DNA from: Flavihumibacter fluvii
Lineage (GTDB): Bacteria > Bacteroidota > Bacteroidia > Chitinophagales > Chitinophagaceae
DNA: 64,000 bases
Direction of reading: 5' to 3'
Assembly (NCBI RefSeq): GCF_018595675.2
Contig: NZ_CP092333.1
Span: forward strand, 1 to 64,000
The position numbers were made by a program, and so were the translations under genes. Shown here in pieces: positions 45,681 to 54,494 of the stretch. The notes under the pieces are model-generated. The model saw only the letters and a list, made by a program, of their open reading frames with translations, did no database searches and had not been told where the DNA came from. Each line of letters starts with the position of its first letter. Positions within the stretch are counted from its first letter, which is position 1.

Positions 45681-46592
45681 TCAATTATGCCGCAAGCCTT
45701 CAGCTACTTTAAATACATGTAACACGTGCGGGAAAAGCGCATCCATGGTTTCTTCTGAGCCCCGGGGTGAACCGGGCATGGTTAATACCAGCATATCACC
45801 AACAAAGCCTGCAATACCGCGGGATAGCATAGCATAAGGCATGCGTTGCTGGCCATAATGGCGTGCTGTTTCCATAATACCTGGGATTTCACGGTCTATC
45901 AATGGGGCAATGGCATCCGGGGTGAGGTCGCGGGGTGACAGACCGGTTCCGCCCGCAAAGATGGCCAGCCTGAAACCTGCTGCAGACAATTCTTTTACTT
46001 TCTCCTGGATGGTGCTGAAATCATCAGGGATAGCCAGGTGTTGGTGTGGAACAATTTTATAATCATTGAGTTTTCGGGCAATCCTTTCGCCGGTAAAATC
46101 TTCATTGATTCCTGCAGCAACACTATCAGAGCAAATGATCACAGCTGTTTTTACCATATCGGGATACGCATACTTCAAATCAGATTTACCGCCTTTTTTT
46201 TCCTGTAACCTGATGGTGGAAATTTCGATGCCTTTATCCAATGGTTTCAACATATCATACATAGTTAATGCCACAACTGAGGCGCCATGCATGGCTTCAA
46301 CTTCCACACCTGTTTTGTAAATGGTATGTACTTCTACCGTGATGAGGATTGTGAGTCCTTCAATCTTATGGCTAATGGCCGCATATTCGATGGGCAATGG
46401 ATGGCAATCCGGGATGACATCACTTGTTTTTTTTATGGCCAATAATCCTGCGGCGCGGGAAAATTCAAAGACATCCCCTTTCGGAACTTTTCGTTGTTCA
46501 ATGGCGTCTATGGTGGCTTGGGCAGACACTTTTACAGTAGCAGTGGCTATTGCCTGCCGTAAGCTGGGTGATTTATGGGTGATATTAACCAT
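45681..46592 (-). CDS. moaCB: MoaC-MoaB bifunctional molybdenum cofactor protein
   Basis: A 303-aa fusion. The N-terminal MoaC (about 1-150) has CHPLPI, EVEAMHGASVVALTMYDMLK and GGKS, and makes cyclic pyranopterin monophosphate with MoaA. The C-terminal MoaB/MogA domain (about 155-303) has GGTGLSPRDLTPDAI and LTMPGSPRGSEETM, and adenylates molybdopterin. It is the last gene of the cox-Moco unit, 3 bp after MoaE. The fusion puts early and late steps of cofactor synthesis in one chain. Confidence 0.92.
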   Translation of the reverse strand: MVNITHKSPSLRQAIATATVKVSAQATIDAIEQRKVPKGDVFEFSRAAGLLAIKKTSDVIPDCHPLPIEYAAISHKIEGLTILITVEVHTIYKTGVEVEAMHGASVVALTMYDMLKPLDKGIEISTIRLQEKKGGKSDLKYAYPDMVKTAVIICSDSVAAGINEDFTGERIARKLNDYKIVPHQHLAIPDDFSTIQEKVKELSAAGFRLAIFAGGTGLSPRDLTPDAIAPLIDREIPGIMETARHYGQQRMPYAMLSRGIAGFVGDMLVLTMPGSPRGSEETMDALFPHVLHVFKVAEGLRHN

Positions 46593-46595
46593 TCA

Positions 46596-47039
46596 TTATT
46601 TATTTTCTTTCCATTGGTAGGCGGCATTATCAAATATTTCCTTTCCCCAAACCGGCAATTCAGCCTTTAATCGTTCCACCATTTCATTACAGGCATCAAT
46701 GGCTGGTTTTCGATGCGCTGAAGAAGTAAATACAAATAAACAGATCTCGCCAGCCTGCACAGCACCCAGGCTATGGTAAACATGTGCACAGGAGAGGGGG
46801 TATTTTGCAAAGATGGCTTCCCGGATCTCGTGCATTTTTTCAAGTGCCATTTCTTCGTAGGTAGTGTATTCTATTGCGGCTACCTTCTTCCCTTCAATGA
46901 GGTCGGCCCTTACCTGGCCCAGGAATATACTGTGCCCCCCGATATCCTGCCGGCTGCTGTGTTTCTGGATACTGTCGGCTATAAAGCCGGCACTAATGGC
47001 ACCTTGTACAAATATATTCTTAGGTTTCCTGGGTTCCAT
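46596..47039 (-). CDS. moaE: Molybdopterin synthase catalytic subunit MoaE
   Basis: A 147-aa subunit that transfers sulfur from thiocarboxylated MoaD to precursor Z. It has the conserved FTSSAHRKPAIDACNEMVERLKAELPVWGKE, with the catalytic lysines in the last part. It follows MoeB by 1 bp, so translation is coupled. Partner: MoaD (48155-48397). Confidence 0.92.
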   Translation of the reverse strand: MEPRKPKNIFVQGAISAGFIADSIQKHSSRQDIGGHSIFLGQVRADLIEGKKVAAIEYTTYEEMALEKMHEIREAIFAKYPLSCAHVYHSLGAVQAGEICLFVFTSSAHRKPAIDACNEMVERLKAELPVWGKEIFDNAAYQWKENK

Positions 47040-47040
47040 A

Positions 47041-48153
47041 TTATTCGTTTGTTGGTGATTGATAGTTTATCAATCCACCTTGTAAACTAAAAATGTTTTT
47101 GACCGGTCCATTGATGGCCTTTAACCAATTTGCAGCCTGCAGGCTTCTTTTGCCGGATTGGCATATAAACACAATGGTTTCTGCCCGCAATCCTGATAAT
47201 TTTTCCCTGATTAAAGATAATGGAAGCTTTTCATGGGTAAATGCAGTGATTGCCGGTGATTCTCCAGGTTCGCGTACATCAATAACCCTTACATTTTGTT
47301 GCCTGAGAAGCTCGTTAAATGCCGGTCCACTGATCTCCAGATCATCAGGCATTGTGCCACATAGCCATTCGTAATTGGTTTGTTCGAATTCATTGATATC
47401 GGCAGGTAAAAATGTTTTTGATGCCTGGGTTGGCGTTATATCCAGTTCATATGCCTGGTTTGTTAAGACATTAAAATTGTACAGGCGATTGACCAGCACA
47501 TCGCCAATTCCCGTAATGAGTTTAATGGTTTCATTTGCCTGCATAGTACCAATTAGCCCGGGTAAAACACCCAGTACACCTGATTCTGCGCAATTTAAAA
47601 CCTCGCCTGCTTTTGGTGGCTGGGGAAATATGTCGCGGTAATTAGCACTAGCCGGACCTTCATTGAATACAGCCACCTGGCCTTCGTATTGAGAAACTGC
47701 GCCATATATTAATGGTTTTTCCATTAAGGCGCAGGCGTCATTGATCATATACCTTGTGGCGAAATTGTCTGTCCCGTCAATAATGATATCAAATTGGGAA
47801 AATATCCTGATGCAGTTGGCAGGGTCTATCCGCTCAGTATAGGTAATTAAATGGAGCTGGTCGTTGAGCGCTTTCAATCTATGCGCCGCACATACCGCCT
47901 TGGGATGGCCAATATCTTCCATCGTGTATAATACCTGCCGGTGCAGGTTGCTTAAGGTTACCCGGTCGAAATCAATTATCCCAAGTGTTCCTACACCTGC
48001 TCCTGCCAGGTATAATAGTGCCGGGCAACCGAGCCCGCCTGCCCCAACCACCAATACCTTTGCCTGCCCCAGTTTTTGCTGGGCAGTTTCACCAAATCCC
48101 TTGAGGATCATCTGCCTTTGGTATCGTTCTGTTATGTTCTCTTTGCTGGACAT
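47041..48153 (-). CDS. moeB: MoeB-type adenylyltransferase with rhodanese domain
   Basis: A 370-aa protein that activates the C-terminus of MoaD. It has the ATP-binding VVGAGGLGCPALLYLAGAGV and NLHRQVLYTMEDIGHPK segments, zinc cysteines less clear, and a C-terminal rhodanese domain with active-site CQSGKRS. The start chosen is ATG 48153, one base after the MoaD stop, giving MSSKENITERYQRQMIL; an upstream in-frame ATG would overlap MoaD needlessly. The rhodanese fusion suggests that it may also supply the sulfur. Confidence 0.9.
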   Translation of the reverse strand: MSSKENITERYQRQMILKGFGETAQQKLGQAKVLVVGAGGLGCPALLYLAGAGVGTLGIIDFDRVTLSNLHRQVLYTMEDIGHPKAVCAAHRLKALNDQLHLITYTERIDPANCIRIFSQFDIIIDGTDNFATRYMINDACALMEKPLIYGAVSQYEGQVAVFNEGPASANYRDIFPQPPKAGEVLNCAESGVLGVLPGLIGTMQANETIKLITGIGDVLVNRLYNFNVLTNQAYELDITPTQASKTFLPADINEFEQTNYEWLCGTMPDDLEISGPAFNELLRQQNVRVIDVREPGESPAITAFTHEKLPLSLIREKLSGLRAETIVFICQSGKRSLQAANWLKAINGPVKNIFSLQGGLINYQSPTNE

Positions 48154-48154
48154 G

Positions 48155-48397
48155 TTATCCTCCGGAAAATGGTGGTAATAAAGCAATGCTGGATGTTACG
48201 GTTATAGGAATGTTTCCACTGACTAATTTTTTGTCCACGGCGATTACATAGCTCATCCTGGAAAATTCCGGGTAATATTCCAGCAAAAGTTCCCTTAATG
48301 CATTTGCATCATGAACTATTGGCACAGTTAACCTTCCTGTTCCCGTGATATCAGTTAGCTGACCAAATACCAATATGTTTAATTCCTGTTCACTCAT
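48155..48397 (-). CDS. moaD: Molybdopterin synthase sulfur carrier subunit MoaD
   Basis: An 80-aa ubiquitin-like protein ending in the required Gly-Gly (LLPPFSGG), which is adenylated and thiocarboxylated. Its GGA-GGA codons at the end also look like a Shine-Dalgarno sequence 5 nt before the MoeB start. ATGA overlap with the TauE gene upstream. Confidence 0.92.
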   Translation of the reverse strand: MSEQELNILVFGQLTDITGTGRLTVPIVHDANALRELLLEYYPEFSRMSYVIAVDKKLVSGNIPITVTSSIALLPPFSGG

Positions 48398-49131
48398 GCA
48401 GATGTAAATAATAATTTAAAGGCCGCAACACTCAACGCACTAGCCAGAATAAATTTCAGGACTTCCTGTTTAAACTTTTGCGATCCCAGCCACGCACCTA
48501 TTAGCCCGCCCGAAAAAGCAATCAATACCATCAGGATCATATCACTGCTAAAATGAATGCCTTTGGTCAACTGGCCAAATAGCCCGGACAACGAATTTAC
48601 GAAAATGAATAAGGCACTGATAGCTGCAGTTTGTTTTTGATTGGTCCATTTTAACAATATTAATACAGGTGATAAGATAATGCCGCCGCCAATTCCGATC
48701 ATGCCGGATAATAATCCGATCAGACCCCCAAAAAGCAGGGAAATGGCAAAATTCGGACTTTTTAAATCCACAACTTCTGTATTCCTGAAAAAGATAAAGC
48801 GGATAATGGGAATCAGTAAAAGTATTCCTAGTATTTTTTTATATACTATAGCATCAATATTGATTAATCCACCAACAAAAGCCATGGGTATGGAAGCGAG
48901 CGCGAGCGGAAAAAATATTTTCCAGTTAAAATGTTTTCCCCGGTAAAACTGGATGAATGAAGTAAGTGACACGAAAAGATTCAGTAACAAGGCAGTGGGT
49001 TTCATCACTTCGGGTGCAAAGCCATAAATGGCCATTAAAGCAAGATAACCGCTGGCGCCGCCATGCCCAACGGATGCGTATAAAAATGCCACAGTAAACA
49101 GGAGCAGGCAAAAGATCAGGGTGAAATCCAT
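48394..49131 (-). CDS. TauE/SafE-family membrane transporter
   Basis: A 245-aa protein with about seven or eight TM helices of the sulfite exporter TauE/SafE family, with the two repeats LLLFTVAFLYASVGHGGASG and LIGLLSGMIGIGGGIILSPV (the GxGGG motif typical of the family). It lies between MoeA and MoaD, so a role in sulfur or molybdate-related anion transport is suggested by position only. No ATP-binding partner is present. Confidence 0.85.
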   Translation of the reverse strand: MDFTLIFCLLLFTVAFLYASVGHGGASGYLALMAIYGFAPEVMKPTALLLNLFVSLTSFIQFYRGKHFNWKIFFPLALASIPMAFVGGLINIDAIVYKKILGILLLIPIIRFIFFRNTEVVDLKSPNFAISLLFGGLIGLLSGMIGIGGGIILSPVLILLKWTNQKQTAAISALFIFVNSLSGLFGQLTKGIHFSSDMILMVLIAFSGGLIGAWLGSQKFKQEVLKFILASALSVAAFKLLFTSA

Positions 49132-49139
49132 AGACTATA

Positions 49140-50324
49140 TTAAATCGGTAGGCGATGTATTTCTACCAGATCGCCAGCCTGGCATTCAGTACTATTTTCA
49201 GGAATCACAATAAGGCAATTCGCTTTAGCAAATGAATTGAGTTTATATGATTCCTGGCCATCCAATGAAAGTACAGTTTCTCCCAATAATAATCCTTTCA
49301 AAAAATGGGTAATACCGGCTGGTTTTTTATAAGGCCCGGCCAGTGGTACAAACTGTTGATGCAGGGTGATTGGGCTGTTTTGTAGAATACAGATGGCTTC
49401 CAACACATATTCATAAAAACAGGTCAGTACAGAAGCCGGATTTCCGGGCAAGCCAAATACTAATTTTTTGCCTTTCCGGGCAAACAAAATTGGTTTCCCG
49501 GGTTTCTGTCTGATCTTATGGAATATCGTTTCAACTTCACATAACATCGCTGCTTTCAGCGTAAAATCATAGTCGCCAACACTGATGCCGCCCGTCAATA
49601 AAACAATATCGCTGTTTTCCAGGCAATGGGCAAGGGTTTTAGCCAGTGCATCCAATTGGTCTTCTACCCGATAGACAATGGGCAGGGGAATGGACAATTG
49701 TTCCAATGCTGCTTTAAGTGAAAGGGAGTTTGATTCATATACCTGGCCATAGGACAGTGGGTTACCTGGCGTTTGCAATTCATTGCCGGTAACGATGATG
49801 CTTACTTTTGGTGATGGATATATGCTGATCTCTGTCAGGCCTATACCTGCAAGAAAACCAATAGCAGCGGGTGTCAGCAGGGTACCTTTTTCAAGCGCCA
49901 GGGCACCTTTACTGATTTCGGAACCGGTTGGACGAACATTGTCCCCCGTTTTCAGCAGGGGGTCTTCTATGATGACCTGGTCATCCTCAACCCTGCATTT
50001 TTCCTGCATCACAACAGTATCGGCACCAGGCGGAACAGGCGCCCCGGTGAAAATACGAACAGCCTTTCCTTTAGGGAGTTCGATCTGGTCTCCGCGGCCG
50101 GCGGCTATTTCGCCGAACAGGTCCAATTCTCCGGATGCCTTCCAATCTTTAAACAAAAGCGCATAACCATCCATGGAAGACTGCGGGTAGGCAGGTATAT
50201 CTATTGGCGCAACAATATCTTCGGCCAGTGTTTTTCCCGCCGCCAATGCTAATGCTGCCTGGACCGGTGTAAGTGGGTTACTGTTTTTCCTGATGAATTC
50301 TTTAGCTTCGGAAACTGATATCAT
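49140..50324 (-). CDS. moeA: Molybdopterin molybdenumtransferase MoeA
   Basis: A 394-aa enzyme inserting molybdate into adenylated molybdopterin. It has the SMDGYALL segment, the GGISVGDYDF motif and FGLPGNPASVLTCFYEYV, all typical of MoeA. It lies 11 bp after the TonB receptor gene and 8 bp before TauE, inside the Moco run. Confidence 0.92.
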   Translation of the reverse strand: MISVSEAKEFIRKNSNPLTPVQAALALAAGKTLAEDIVAPIDIPAYPQSSMDGYALLFKDWKASGELDLFGEIAAGRGDQIELPKGKAVRIFTGAPVPPGADTVVMQEKCRVEDDQVIIEDPLLKTGDNVRPTGSEISKGALALEKGTLLTPAAIGFLAGIGLTEISIYPSPKVSIIVTGNELQTPGNPLSYGQVYESNSLSLKAALEQLSIPLPIVYRVEDQLDALAKTLAHCLENSDIVLLTGGISVGDYDFTLKAAMLCEVETIFHKIRQKPGKPILFARKGKKLVFGLPGNPASVLTCFYEYVLEAICILQNSPITLHQQFVPLAGPYKKPAGITHFLKGLLLGETVLSLDGQESYKLNSFAKANCLIVIPENSTECQAGDLVEIHRLPI

Positions 50325-50335
50325 ATTGTTTTTTC

Positions 50336-52894
50336 TTATAGTCCCCAGGTGGCAGTAAGATAATACATGCCTCCGATTGATGGCCCCCCCAATATAGAAT
50401 AATAATACTTGTTCGTAATATTACTGCCACCTAATTTTAGCCGGAATGGTGATTTAGCGAAACGGTAACTGATGTGCATATCAAACGCAGTGGTGGCCGG
50501 CACGTCGCCGTTGATCAGGAAAGATTGCCAGTAATACTCGCTTTGCCACCGGAAACTGACACCTGCACCAAATTGTTTGTATATTTTTTCATTGGCAATG
50601 GATGTAAAGTACATCCATTCTGGCGTATTGAAGCCATCTTCCAATCCATCCTCCCCTTTAGCTTTGTGCAATTTGGCATAGGTGGTATGTGCAGTAACCA
50701 AATATCCCTTATTAAGTTTCCATTGCAACCCGATACTTCCACCGTATTGGTATACTGATGTTTTTGAATTGGTCCACATGCGGTATTGGTCCTGCTTCGT
50801 ATTGTCGGCTAAATAATAGGGAATGGAATCGGGTGTATCCGTTTTGGGCACATTCATATTGGCCTGGGCAATAAAGGACCTGTATTTGTTCATGTAAATT
50901 TCTATGTCCAGCAATAATTTTCCATTGGCCATACCTCTTTTGTATCCGGCATCAAAAGACTGTACATGTTCAGGCTGGATATAGGTGTATGGATTTTTTA
51001 CCAGTAATTCCTTGTTTTTTTCAATAGCGGCCGGCCTTGATATTCCGCCTTGGTTAACATCTTTTAAGATAGCCGATTGGAAAGCAGCAATGGAGGTCTG
51101 CAACCAGGCATTCTCAAATATTCCGTCCGACATTACGGGTAATCCACCAACACGTTTTACCCCACCGCTATTTACATTGGAAAAAGCTTCAAACAAAATC
51201 GGGTACCGATATCCTGCCTGGTATGACATCCGGATACTCTGTGAAGCTGAAGGCGCATAAACTACAGTTACACGTGGATTAAACAATACCTGGTAATAGT
51301 CATTTTTATCGGCCCTGCCTGCAGCACCCAGCCGGAGCTTTCCGGCGAAAAAATTCCGGTTAACAGAAAGGAAAACACCTGTTCTGCTATACACAATATT
51401 CTTGCCTTCCTTACCTGCTGCAGGATTCATGAAATAATTGCCATCGGGCACTACAAAATAACTTCGATGATCCCCACCTGCCAGCAATTCCAGTCCTGTT
51501 TTTTCCTTCCATTTCCTTAGCCAGCTATCGGTAAGGTTTAGTTGCATTTCTGCGTGGATAAAGCTGGCTTTTACTTTCAGGGCGGCTCCCTGGTCCCAGT
51601 TGTTGATCTGTTGTAATTGTCCAAGTACATCATTAAATGCACTGGTTCCCGGTTCATACCGGCCATTGTCTGCAAATTGCCTGGCCTGTCTGTGTGCGTT
51701 AACAGCATCTGCGCCATTCTGTTGCGCCTGGTTGTAACCGGTAGTATAATCTGCAAACCAGGTTTTGTCGGTTTTGTAATTCCGGTCTATATTTTCAGCC
51801 ATGGATCGAAGGTTGTAGGAGTTGCCGGTATTTTCATTATTCAGGTAAACCCTTGCCTGCAAGGCTTTGGATTGGTAGGTGAGGGCGTGTTGCTGCAAAA
51901 AATAATCAGTCAGCCGGAACCGGTTAGCCCGCTGGTAAATATTGTCCAGGACGGCAAAACGGAATGTATAAGAAAATTTATCCCCTTTACTGTTCTGGTA
52001 GAAAATCCCGGCGTCTGCTTTTATATTCTGAAGGGTATATTCAGTTACTTCCATTTCTGTATAACCGGTCCTTGCAACAACATATGATTTGCCGTCCAGG
52101 GTCAGCGTCTTCCGGTTCGATGATTCATTCCCATAACTGTTCACCGGGTTCAGTGCCGGATTCTCGGTACCGAATAACTGGGTACTGGAATTTGCATCAG
52201 GATTGATGTCCTGGTAATTATCAGCCATCCAGTCATAACCTTTTGTAAAGGTTCCGTTGAAACGAAGTGCCCAGTTAGTGTTGAGTTTTTTTACATACCG
52301 CAGGCTGGTTTCAGAAAATAATTTAGCGCTGGAATTGGCATCACCAAGGTGGGTAACTGCAGTTTTTTGCTGTACGCTCAAACCTTCTGATTGAAAGGGA
52401 TCCCTGCTGTTGAATTGCGCCAATCCATTTACGGTATTCATCCCATACAGGGCAGACGACATGCCTGGTATAATTTCCACACTTTCAATGTCGAGGTCTC
52501 CCGGCCCAAGGACATTACCTATCGGACTGCCTATATGTGGTGATTGTATATCCATTCCATCTACCAATTGGGTAAAGCGCACATTGGTCGTATTAGCGAA
52601 ACCGCGGGTGTTCACGATACGAAAGCCCAAACTGGGTGTGATCATTTGGACACCTTTGATATTTTCAAGGGCGTCAAAAAAAGACGGGGCTGAGCTATTT
52701 GTAAAAAAGACGCGGCCAGCTTTTTGGATACTTACTGGGCTGCGTAAAATATTTTCCGGTAACCTTGACGCAGTGACGACAACTTCATTTAGCAAAGTGC
52801 TGTGAAATGTATCCGTGGTTGGTTTTGCTTCATTATTCTGACCAAATGTTATACGTCCAATGAGCAATATAAATATGGCCAAATAAATTCTCAT
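50336..52894 (-). CDS. TonB-dependent outer membrane receptor in the Moco run
   Basis: An 852-aa receptor with a Sec signal peptide (AIFILLIGRITFGQ), a TonB-box-like LNEVVVTASRLPENI, plug domain motifs (RGFANTTNVRFTQLVDGMD), and a long beta-barrel ending in aromatic GGMYYLTATWGL. It lacks the carboxypeptidase-like N-terminal domain of SusC. It overlaps MoaA by ATGA and precedes MoeA by 11 bp, so it is co-translated with cofactor genes. Uptake of a Mo, W or Cu chelate is plausible but unproven. Confidence 0.9.
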   Translation of the reverse strand: MRIYLAIFILLIGRITFGQNNEAKPTTDTFHSTLLNEVVVTASRLPENILRSPVSIQKAGRVFFTNSSAPSFFDALENIKGVQMITPSLGFRIVNTRGFANTTNVRFTQLVDGMDIQSPHIGSPIGNVLGPGDLDIESVEIIPGMSSALYGMNTVNGLAQFNSRDPFQSEGLSVQQKTAVTHLGDANSSAKLFSETSLRYVKKLNTNWALRFNGTFTKGYDWMADNYQDINPDANSSTQLFGTENPALNPVNSYGNESSNRKTLTLDGKSYVVARTGYTEMEVTEYTLQNIKADAGIFYQNSKGDKFSYTFRFAVLDNIYQRANRFRLTDYFLQQHALTYQSKALQARVYLNNENTGNSYNLRSMAENIDRNYKTDKTWFADYTTGYNQAQQNGADAVNAHRQARQFADNGRYEPGTSAFNDVLGQLQQINNWDQGAALKVKASFIHAEMQLNLTDSWLRKWKEKTGLELLAGGDHRSYFVVPDGNYFMNPAAGKEGKNIVYSRTGVFLSVNRNFFAGKLRLGAAGRADKNDYYQVLFNPRVTVVYAPSASQSIRMSYQAGYRYPILFEAFSNVNSGGVKRVGGLPVMSDGIFENAWLQTSIAAFQSAILKDVNQGGISRPAAIEKNKELLVKNPYTYIQPEHVQSFDAGYKRGMANGKLLLDIEIYMNKYRSFIAQANMNVPKTDTPDSIPYYLADNTKQDQYRMWTNSKTSVYQYGGSIGLQWKLNKGYLVTAHTTYAKLHKAKGEDGLEDGFNTPEWMYFTSIANEKIYKQFGAGVSFRWQSEYYWQSFLINGDVPATTAFDMHISYRFAKSPFRLKLGGSNITNKYYYSILGGPSIGGMYYLTATWGL

Positions 52895-53880
52895 CCTCCA
52901 ATAGTTATCATCGACCTGTTATGAATTTCTTCTACGTGGATATTTTCGAAATCTGTGGTAAATTGGCCACCCAGCTCCTTTACCTTTGCCCGGATATTTG
53001 CCTGAATGAGCGGCAATATTTCAACGCCCTGCCTTAATGGACCCAGCAGGTCTGTTTCATGTTCTGAGAAGAGACAGTTCTTGATCTTGCCATCTGCCGT
53101 AAGGCGGATCCTGTTGCAGCTTCCACAGAAATTGGCGCTCATGGTGCTGATTACCGCGAATGTCCCGGCATGGCCCGGAACAATATATTTTTTGGCAGTA
53201 TCATGGGGTTCACCGGCTAGTGGAAGGATATCAAAACGTTCTCCGACAACCGATAAAATATCCTGCCAGGTTACCACTTTATTACTTGTCCAGCGATTTC
53301 CGCTAAATGGCATGAATTCAATAAACCGTACGTGCACAGGCTCGTTTTTTGTCCAGTTGACAAAGTCATTGATTTCAATGTCGTTCATGCCTTTCATTAC
53401 CACAACATTCACTTTTACATGAAATCCTTCCTTTAGCAAAAGGTGGATATTGTCGTAAACCCGTTTGAATTGGTCGCGCCTGGTGACTAACATAAATTTG
53501 TCGCGGTCCAGGGTGTCGAGGCTAATATTTAAAGACTTTATACCCGCCTCTTTCAGCAGGTTAATGAATTCATGGATACGGGTGCCATTAGTGGTCATGG
53601 TCAGGTTCACCGGCAATTGGGATAAGGAAAGAATAACTTCAGCAGCATCCTTCCTCACCAGGGGTTCTCCACCCGTAAGTCGGATTTTATTCACACCCTG
53701 TTCAACAAATATTTTGGCGATAGCGCTGATCTCATGGGTTTGCATCAGCCTGCTTACTGGTGTAAAATCATAGTCTTCTTCGGGCATGCAGTAAAAACAA
53801 CGCAGGTTGCAATTATCGGTCAGGGATATCCTGAGGTAATTGTGCACCCTGTTAAACGTATCTACTAGTTTGTTTTCCAT
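52891..53880 (-). CDS. moaA: GTP 3',8-cyclase MoaA
   Basis: A 329-aa radical SAM enzyme. The N-terminal cluster is CNLRCFYC (SAM motif CxxxCxxC), the C-terminal cluster has NFCGSCNRIRLTADGKIKNC, and the chain ends in ITIGG, the C-terminal Gly-Gly that members need. The true start is ATG 53880, overlapping MocA by 16 bp; a longer in-frame run upstream is a MocA shadow. Confidence 0.94.
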   Translation of the reverse strand: MENKLVDTFNRVHNYLRISLTDNCNLRCFYCMPEEDYDFTPVSRLMQTHEISAIAKIFVEQGVNKIRLTGGEPLVRKDAAEVILSLSQLPVNLTMTTNGTRIHEFINLLKEAGIKSLNISLDTLDRDKFMLVTRRDQFKRVYDNIHLLLKEGFHVKVNVVVMKGMNDIEINDFVNWTKNEPVHVRFIEFMPFSGNRWTSNKVVTWQDILSVVGERFDILPLAGEPHDTAKKYIVPGHAGTFAVISTMSANFCGSCNRIRLTADGKIKNCLFSEHETDLLGPLRQGVEILPLIQANIRAKVKELGGQFTTDFENIHVEEIHNRSMITIGG

Positions 53881-54494
53881 TTTTCTGGCTGAATAAATGA
53901 TTCGTAATCGTTTTTTGTATCGATATCTATATAACCATCCGGAAAATCTATAGTGGCCACCTTGTTGCCAAGGGTTTTGATGAGTTTTCTTGCACCGGCG
54001 TCTCCGGTTAAATCCCTCAACGAAGGAAAGACTTCCCTGGCAAATAACGCAGGTGTTCCTGAAACATCTTTGTAAGAGCAGGCAACGATCGGTTTTCCGG
54101 TTGCCCAATGGGTTTTTAACAATTCCTGCAGCAGGGTTGTTGTCACCATAGGCTGGTCGCAGACCATAAATATAAGGGCATCCAGGTCGGGGGCCAATTC
54201 TTCTGCTTTTGCCAGTCCGGCTTGTAGGGAAGTGGACATCCCTTTGTTCCATTCGTGATTTTCGGCCAGGGTGATTTTCATCCCCGTTAATGTTTTACTG
54301 ATGGCTTCATGATGGGCACCTACTACCACAACAATCGGCTGCCATCCTGTATTGAGTGCGGTTTCTGCTGCCTGCCGCAACAAAGTGTTCCCTTTATAAG
54401 GCAAGAGCTGTTTGGGTTCGCCCAACCGGCTGGAGCCGCCAGCGGCAAGGATCACAATGCCACAATTCGCACCGGTATGTTGGTTTGGGTTCAG
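53865..54494 (-). CDS. mocA: Molybdenum cofactor cytidylyltransferase MocA
   Basis: About a 209-aa enzyme making molybdopterin cytosine dinucleotide, the cofactor form used by CO dehydrogenase. The nucleotide loop is ILAAGGSSRLGEPKQLLPYKG. No ATG is near. A GTG at 54455 would cut the first beta strand (GIVILAAGG), so I extend to a CTG at 54494 (LNPNQHTGANCGIV...), which overlaps the XdhC stop as CTGA. Substrate class (CTP rather than GTP) is inferred from operon context. Confidence 0.85.
   Translation of the reverse strand: MNPNQHTGANCGIVILAAGGSSRLGEPKQLLPYKGNTLLRQAAETALNTGWQPIVVVVGAHHEAISKTLTGMKITLAENHEWNKGMSTSLQAGLAKAEELAPDLDALIFMVCDQPMVTTTLLQELLKTHWATGKPIVACSYKDVSGTPALFAREVFPSLRDLTGDAGARKLIKTLGNKVATIDFPDGYIDIDTKNDYESFIQPEKWKTN

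Noticed and set aside
53881-54252. N-terminal extension of MoaA
   Set aside because: The extra residues overlap the MocA gene in another frame and have no similarity to radical SAM proteins.
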